A program made the translations under genes and the position numbers. A model generated the notes under the pieces. That model saw nothing but the letters and a program-made list of their open reading frames with translations, ran no database searches and was not told the DNA's origin. Below, in pieces: positions 62,259-64,000 of a DNA stretch of 64,000 nucleotides. The stretch's first letter is position 1. Each line of letters begins with the position of its first letter. This DNA comes from Candidatus Rhodobacter oscarellae. Lineage in GTDB: Bacteria > Pseudomonadota > Alphaproteobacteria > Rhodobacterales > Rhodobacteraceae. Location of the stretch: positions 143,377-207,376 of the forward strand of contig NZ_LFTY01000002.1 in NCBI RefSeq assembly GCF_001078595.1, read 5' to 3'.

Positions 62259-63884
62259 TCAGTGACCGCCGGCAAAAAGCCCGGTGCGCACCGCGTAATT
62301 GGCGGCGACCTGATAATCCGGGTCGTCCTCGCTTGTCTCCACGATCAACCCGGCGCGGCCCAGGATCTGGCGGCAGTCGCGGCTGAGGTGGCGGATATGC
62401 AGCTCTTTGCCGAGGTCTTGATAGCGCGTGGCGACCCCCTCGATCGCGCTCAGCGCGGACTGGTCCGCCACGCGGCTCTCGGCGAAGTCCACGATCACCA
62501 TGTCGGGGTCGGCGCGCGGGGTGAAAAGCTCGTCAAACCCCGCCGCCGAGCCGAAGAATAGCGGGCCCTGGATGCGGTAGATCTTGGCGCCGTCCTTGGC
62601 CTCTTCGGTGCGGGCGGAGATGCGCGAGGCATTCACCCAGGCATATTGCAGCGCCGAGACGATCACGCCCACGATCACCGCCACCGCGAGGTCCTCCAGC
62701 ACGGTGACCACGGTCACCAAGAGCGTCACGAAGCCCGCGAACCGGGTCGAATGGCGCATGATGCGGAAGGTGTTCCAGGCGAAGGTGCCGATCACCACCA
62801 TGAACATCACCCCGACAAGCGCGGCCAGCGGGATCTGCTCGATCAGCGGCGAGGCGAAGAGGATGAAGCTGAGCAGGAACAGCGCCGCCGCCACGCCCGC
62901 GATGCGGGTGCGGCCGCCGGATTTCACGTTGATCATTGACTGGCCGATCATCGCGCAGCCGCCCATGCCGCCGAAGAACCCGGTGACGGTGTTGGCCACG
63001 CCCTGGGCCACGCATTCCTGGCTGGCGCCGCCGCGTTTCTCGACGATCTGGCCCACCAGGTTCAGCGTCAGCAGGCTCTCGATCAGGCCAATCGCGGCCA
63101 GGATCAGCGCGTAGGGCAGGATGATCTCTAGCGTCTCAAGATTGAGCGGCACCATGGGGATGTGGAACAGCGGCAGCCCGCCCTCGATCGAGGCCATGTC
63201 GCCCACCCGTGGCACGTCGATGCCAAACCCGATCACGATCAGCGCCACGATGGCGATCCCGGCCAGCGGCGCCGGCACCGCTGTGGTCACCCGCGGAAGG
63301 AGCCAGATGATCAGCATTGTCAGCCCGACCAGGCCCAGCATGACCACCAGGGGCCAACCCGAAAGCCACTCGCCACCAGAGACGCCATGCCCGTCAGACA
63401 CCGCGGTGCCCGGCACCTTGAACTGGCTCATCTGCGCCAGGAAGATCACAATCGCCAGCCCGTTCACAAAGCCCAGCATCACCGCATGCGGCACCAGGCG
63501 GATAAACCGCCCCAGCTTCATAATCCCCGCGCCGATCTGCAGGATGCCCATCAGCACCACGGTCGCAAAGAGGTACTCCACCCCGTGCTGCGCCACCAGA
63601 CTGACCATCACCACCGCCAGCGCGCCCGTGGCGCCCGAGATCATGCCGGGCCGCCCGCCGATCACCGCGGTGATCAGCCCCACGATGAAGGCCGCATAAA
63701 GCCCGACCAGCGGATGCACGCCCGCCACAAAGGCAAAGGCCACCGCCTCTGGCACCAGCGCCAGGGCCACGGTGAGGCCGGAAAGGATTTCTGTCTTCAG
63801 CAAAAGCGGCGTCGGCCGCGGCCCGGAAACTTTGATGCCGGACATAAGATTGCGCGCGAACGCGGTGTAGACGTTATCGGTCAC
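62259..63884 (-). CDS. SulP-family anion transporter
   Basis: A 541-residue inner-membrane transporter with about 12-14 helices and a C-terminal STAS domain (about 440-535, with MVIVDFAESRVADQSALSAIEG). Family motifs include LVPEAVAFAFVAGVHPLVGLYAAFIVGL near 43-70 and GGMGGCAMIGQSMINVKSGGRTR. Relatives carry sulfate, bicarbonate or dicarboxylates; I cannot choose. It starts with GTG at 63884. Confidence 0.93.
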   Translation of the reverse strand: MTDNVYTAFARNLMSGIKVSGPRPTPLLLKTEILSGLTVALALVPEAVAFAFVAGVHPLVGLYAAFIVGLITAVIGGRPGMISGATGALAVVMVSLVAQHGVEYLFATVVLMGILQIGAGIMKLGRFIRLVPHAVMLGFVNGLAIVIFLAQMSQFKVPGTAVSDGHGVSGGEWLSGWPLVVMLGLVGLTMLIIWLLPRVTTAVPAPLAGIAIVALIVIGFGIDVPRVGDMASIEGGLPLFHIPMVPLNLETLEIILPYALILAAIGLIESLLTLNLVGQIVEKRGGASQECVAQGVANTVTGFFGGMGGCAMIGQSMINVKSGGRTRIAGVAAALFLLSFILFASPLIEQIPLAALVGVMFMVVIGTFAWNTFRIMRHSTRFAGFVTLLVTVVTVLEDLAVAVIVGVIVSALQYAWVNASRISARTEEAKDGAKIYRIQGPLFFGSAAGFDELFTPRADPDMVIVDFAESRVADQSALSAIEGVATRYQDLGKELHIRHLSRDCRQILGRAGLIVETSEDDPDYQVAANYAVRTGLFAGGH

Positions 63885-64000
63885 TGCGGGAACTCGGTGT
63901 TCGGAAAAGAGGGTGCTGCGGGCGCTAACATGGATGCTGCGGATGCGAAAGGGTCATGGCCAAGGATACGCCCATATTGTCGTAGAATGCGTTAACCCCG

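Noticed and set aside
1..64000. tRNA, rRNA, tmRNA, riboswitches and replication origins
   Set aside because: I scanned the gaps for T-loop-like motifs, long conserved structures and iteron or DnaA-box clusters and saw none that hold up; a covariance-model search could still find small RNAs.

Overview
The window looks like chromosome of an alphaproteobacterium of the Rhodobacteraceae (Roseobacter group). Pointers are the high-GC codon use, a full Na+-translocating NADH:quinone reductase operon, AcnB-type aconitase of about 930 residues, the order yajC-secD-secF-Mth938-ccmA-ccmB, the order lptF-lptG-lptD-surA-pdxA, and a TTAA-N7-TTAA CtrA-type site. This placement rests on gene content and order, not on a search. 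I see no rRNA, tRNA or CRISPR array.

Layout. 1-931: 5'-truncated view of an acidic RTX-like repeat protein (minus). 1150-5770: a tightly overlapping catabolic operon (carnitine-oxygenase-like Rieske protein, two SDR dehydrogenases, a carnitine-dehydrogenase-like enzyme) with a convergent GlxA/CdhR-type AraC regulator; the second SDR carries an in-frame TAG in its nucleotide-binding loop. 6058-8850: acnB with a clear terminator. 8999-13627: a LysR regulator divergent from an uncharacterised four-gene set (DUF2218 protein, Tat-exported metallo-beta-lactamase-fold protein, two secreted proteins of unknown function). 13.6-21.2 kb: an accessory stretch with a short tyrosine recombinase, a membrane protein gene broken by two TGA codons, a siderophore-type ABC importer, a frameshifted DUF2218 gene and an IS110-family element. 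21353-22024: LysE-type exporter.

22194-29508: nqrABCDEF on the minus strand, and head-to-head with it apbE and nqrM, which supply FMN transfer and maturation. 29529-31994: CBS protein, small membrane protein, sulfatase-superfamily enzyme. 32177-37011: a small chemotaxis set (soluble receptor with three near-identical PAS domains, CheR, CheD, a protein with three CheW domains) lacking CheA, CheB and CheY in view. 37-40.4 kb: serS plus a PhyH dioxygenase, with two displaced copies of the serS 3' end separating small cargo. 40511-42415: membrane protein with a 30-bp-periodic pentapeptide-like repeat.

42650-48040: Sec accessory translocon genes running into ccmA-ccmB. 48429-55051: the LPS transport operon lptF-lptG-lptD-surA-pdxA on the minus strand. 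Both operons end at the same convergent junction without their usual last members (ccmC, rsmA). 55236-61750: pepA, holC, a DCC-family protein, L-lactate dehydrogenase, a glutathione transferase and a choline-dehydrogenase-type GMC oxidoreductase. 61.8 kb carries a cluster of near-perfect palindromes. 62259-63884: SulP anion transporter.
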